From NCBI RefSeq assembly GCF_017357825.1, contig NZ_CP046072.1, forward strand, positions 1,426,001-1,490,000: a stretch of 64,000 nt of DNA, written 5' to 3'. Source of the DNA: Sulfurimonas aquatica. Lineage in GTDB: Bacteria; Campylobacterota; Campylobacteria; Campylobacterales; Sulfurimonadaceae. Below are positions 62,529 to 64,000 of the stretch, in pieces (position 1 is the stretch's first letter; the number at the start of each line of letters is the position of its first letter). Position numbers and translations under genes: made by a program. The notes beneath the pieces were generated by a model. It worked only from the letters and a program-made list of their open reading frames with translations, had not been told where the DNA came from and ran no database searches.

Positions 62529-62768
62529 TTAAAGTTGACACCCTGCGTTGTTTGTTCCAAAATAATAACCTTTCTCATTCATACAACTCATTGCGACTTC
62601 ATACTTCAATGTATGATCTGTATTACTATTAAATTCAAAAGTTTCAACAAAGCCTTTTATTGAATAGCCATCTTGCAATTTTACACTATTAATATCAGTT
62701 CCATGTTTTACTATAACCCACAGGGGTATGCCCGATTGTGCCAAAACATCATATTTATCTACTTTCAT
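62529..62768 (-). CDS. Small hypothetical protein
   Basis: 79 residues with a good AAAAGGTG ribosome-binding site before the ATG. No signal peptide or TM. Two Cys near the C-terminus (AMSCMNEKGYYF, NNAGCQL). Unknown family. It is immediately upstream of the DUF423 gene on the same strand. Confidence 0.5.
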   Translation of the reverse strand: MKVDKYDVLAQSGIPLWVIVKHGTDINSVKLQDGYSIKGFVETFEFNSNTDHTLKYEVAMSCMNEKGYYFGTNNAGCQL

Positions 62769-62785
62769 TTTTCACCTTTTTTATT

Positions 62786-62827
62786 TATAATAATCACTTA
62801 GGGGTCTAATCCTAAGTGATTATTATA
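62786..62827. terminator. Long perfect hairpin in the 346-base divergent gap
   Basis: ATAATCACTTAGG (62790-62802) pairs with CCTAAGTGATTAT (62811-62823) across an eight-base loop, and four more A-T pairs extend the stem to 17 bp. There is no clear T-run on either side and it sits between two divergent starts, so it could be an operator or a terminator of lost genes. The rest of 62769-63114 shows nothing I can name. Confidence 0.4.
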
Positions 62828-63114
62828 TCTTTGTTTCTATCATCTTTTCTTTCATACTCAAAAAAATGTTCTTTTAATTGTTTTGTCCTACTCTTTTGTC
62901 TCTCAAACACGGAGTTAAAATAGGCACTATCTACTCCTGTTATTAAGAAGTTTCCAAAACCTACAACTTATTAAACTTTTTATAAAACTAAGCTATCATA
63001 TTCATCACATGACCCACTAAGTATATGTTAGGACATGTAGATGACTTTTAAAATATTTTAAACTTTATGTTTTGCTTAAAAAATGAGAAGTGATATAATC
63101 AGGACTTGAATACT

Positions 63115-64000
63115 ATGCTTAAGAAATACTTTAACAATAAGAGTATATTAACACTTAACTATCATGATGCCCTAGAAGAAATTGCATATAGAGGGTATAT
63201 AAACAATTTTAAATTTCAACAGATGCGATATACAGCATTAATGACAGCTTTTTTTTATGCAACCTTTGTCGTGTTTGACCCTTACCTAACTGATAATGTG
63301 GATTTTTCATTTACAGCACGGATATACAACTTCTCCATGGTCATAATATTTCTTTTAGCTTTTGGAGCTTCTTGGATCAAGAGGTATGACAAAGTGTTCT
63401 ATACCTTATTGCTCTATGCACCGATTCACGCTGCTGCTGGAGATCTTTATTTAATATATCATGGTTATGATATATATATGGCCGCATACTATTTTTTTAT
63501 GATATGGGCCTTTGTGGTTGCCGGTATCTATTTTTTTCAAGCACTGCTGATCAATCTCTTGCTAGTCCTTTTTTCTTTTTTCTTTTTTGCATTGATTCCG
63601 ATACCTATAATTAGTTTACCTGAAATTATTGTGCATCAACTTTTGGTCTTATGCGCTATCTTGATGAGTGGCTTTGCAGCCTATTTGATTGAGTTTAACA
63701 GTCGCCAAAGTTATGAGATGAGACAAGAACTACTTGAAGCAAATATACTAGCGCAAAGTTCTCTTAAAGCAAAATCTGAGTTTTTAGCCAATATGAGTCA
63801 TGAGATACGTACTCCTATGAATGTTATTCTTGGCTTTGTTGAACAGCTTTCAAAAGAGAAAAAAGATTCTAAACATGTTGAATTATTTAATATCATTAAA
63901 AAATCAGGTGCTACCTTATTAAGTATAATAAATGATATTTTGGATTTTTCTAAAATAGAAAGTGGAAAGTTAGAATTTGATAAACAGCCGTGTTCACCTA
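63115..64000 (+). CDS. Membrane histidine kinase (N-terminal part, runs off the window)
   Basis: The first 295 residues are visible: a soluble start, about six TM helices (~40-195) resembling a 6-TM MASE-like sensor, a short coiled coil, then a HisKA domain with [20 protein letters not shown], phospho-acceptor His229, and [15 protein letters not shown]. The ATPase and any receiver domains lie beyond the window. Its H box is intact, in contrast to the kinase-like protein at 3905-5647. Confidence 0.92.
   Translation, partial: MLKKYFNNKSILTLNYHDALEEIAYRGYINNFKFQQMRYTALMTAFFYATFVVFDPYLTDNVDFSFTARIYNFSMVIIFLLAFGASWIKRYDKVFYTLLLYAPIHAAAGDLYLIYHGYDIYMAAYYFFMIWAFVVAGIYFFQALLINLLLVLFSFFFFALIPIPIISLPEIIVHQLLVLCAILMSGFAAYLIEFNSRQSYEMRQELLEANILAQSSLKAKSEFLANMSHEIRTPMNVILGFVEQLSKEKKDSKHVELFNIIKKSGATLLSIINDILDFSKIESGKLEFDKQPCSP

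Overview
The window looks like a chromosome segment of a Campylobacterota (Epsilonproteobacteria) bacterium of the Sulfurimonas type. The evidence is AT-rich DNA, long same-strand gene runs with overlapping starts and stops, frequent TTG/GTG starts, the carboxyspermidine route to polyamines, an MlaA-MlaC-RND cluster, many signalling proteins (GGDEF, EAL, HD-GYP, histidine kinases), a FliN/FliO flagellar cluster and a RibBA with a degenerate second half. The genus is inferred from family content, not from a database search.

Layout. 1-11.7 kb: the start of a YgiQ-type radical SAM protein, an acyl-CoA ligase and a PH-domain-like protein, then a minus-strand block of inorganic pyrophosphatase, a hybrid kinase-like protein without its phospho-acceptor histidine, an HD-GYP response regulator without the first histidine of its HD pair, an ADP-ribosylglycohydrolase, UvrA and a TSUP permease. 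11.8-13.5 kb: cheX-like/fliN/fliO-like operon. 13.5-18.8 kb: a seven-gene minus-strand housekeeping run from accD to dusB and a hypothetical gene. 19.2-23.6 kb: gltB. 23.8-28.3 kb: recO, an AlkD-like protein, a methyltransferase and the two carboxyspermidine-pathway genes. 28.4-32.2 kb: a cluster behind two Fur-box-like sites with a porin, a flavinylatable FMN-binding protein and two related four-helix membrane proteins, met convergently by apbE. 32.2-41.8 kb: phospholipid genes (dgkA, a transporter-acyltransferase fusion), a type I secretion system whose ABC protein carries two cyclic-nucleotide-binding domains, a DUF695/RraB-like gene and ribBA. 41.9-46.6 kb: tRNA-fMet and tRNA-Gln behind a consensus promoter, then mlaA-mlaC-RND. 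46.6-54.6 kb: mixed housekeeping genes (hrpB, ytoQ, GGDEF/EAL, uracil-DNA glycosylase-like, ybgC).

54.6-58.3 kb is a low-density, decaying accessory stretch. It has three direct copies of an unannotated ~65-160 bp repeat that bracket an orphan gene and an HPP-family gene, plus fragments of broken genes including the tail of a histidine kinase. 58.3-64 kb holds a KefB-like antiporter, an ammonium-transporter/diguanylate-cyclase fusion with a decayed EAL-domain tail against its 3' end, a DUF423 protein and the start of another histidine kinase.

The best candidate for an undescribed system is the 28.4-32.2 kb module: an outer-membrane channel, a periplasmic covalent-flavin protein and a pair of small histidine-containing membrane proteins, apparently iron-regulated. 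I read it as a possible extracytoplasmic flavin-based (ferric?) reductase. The paired pseudo-kinase/pseudo-HD-GYP genes, the Amt-GGDEF fusion, the cNMP-binding type I exporter and the direct-repeat region are the other main points of interest.
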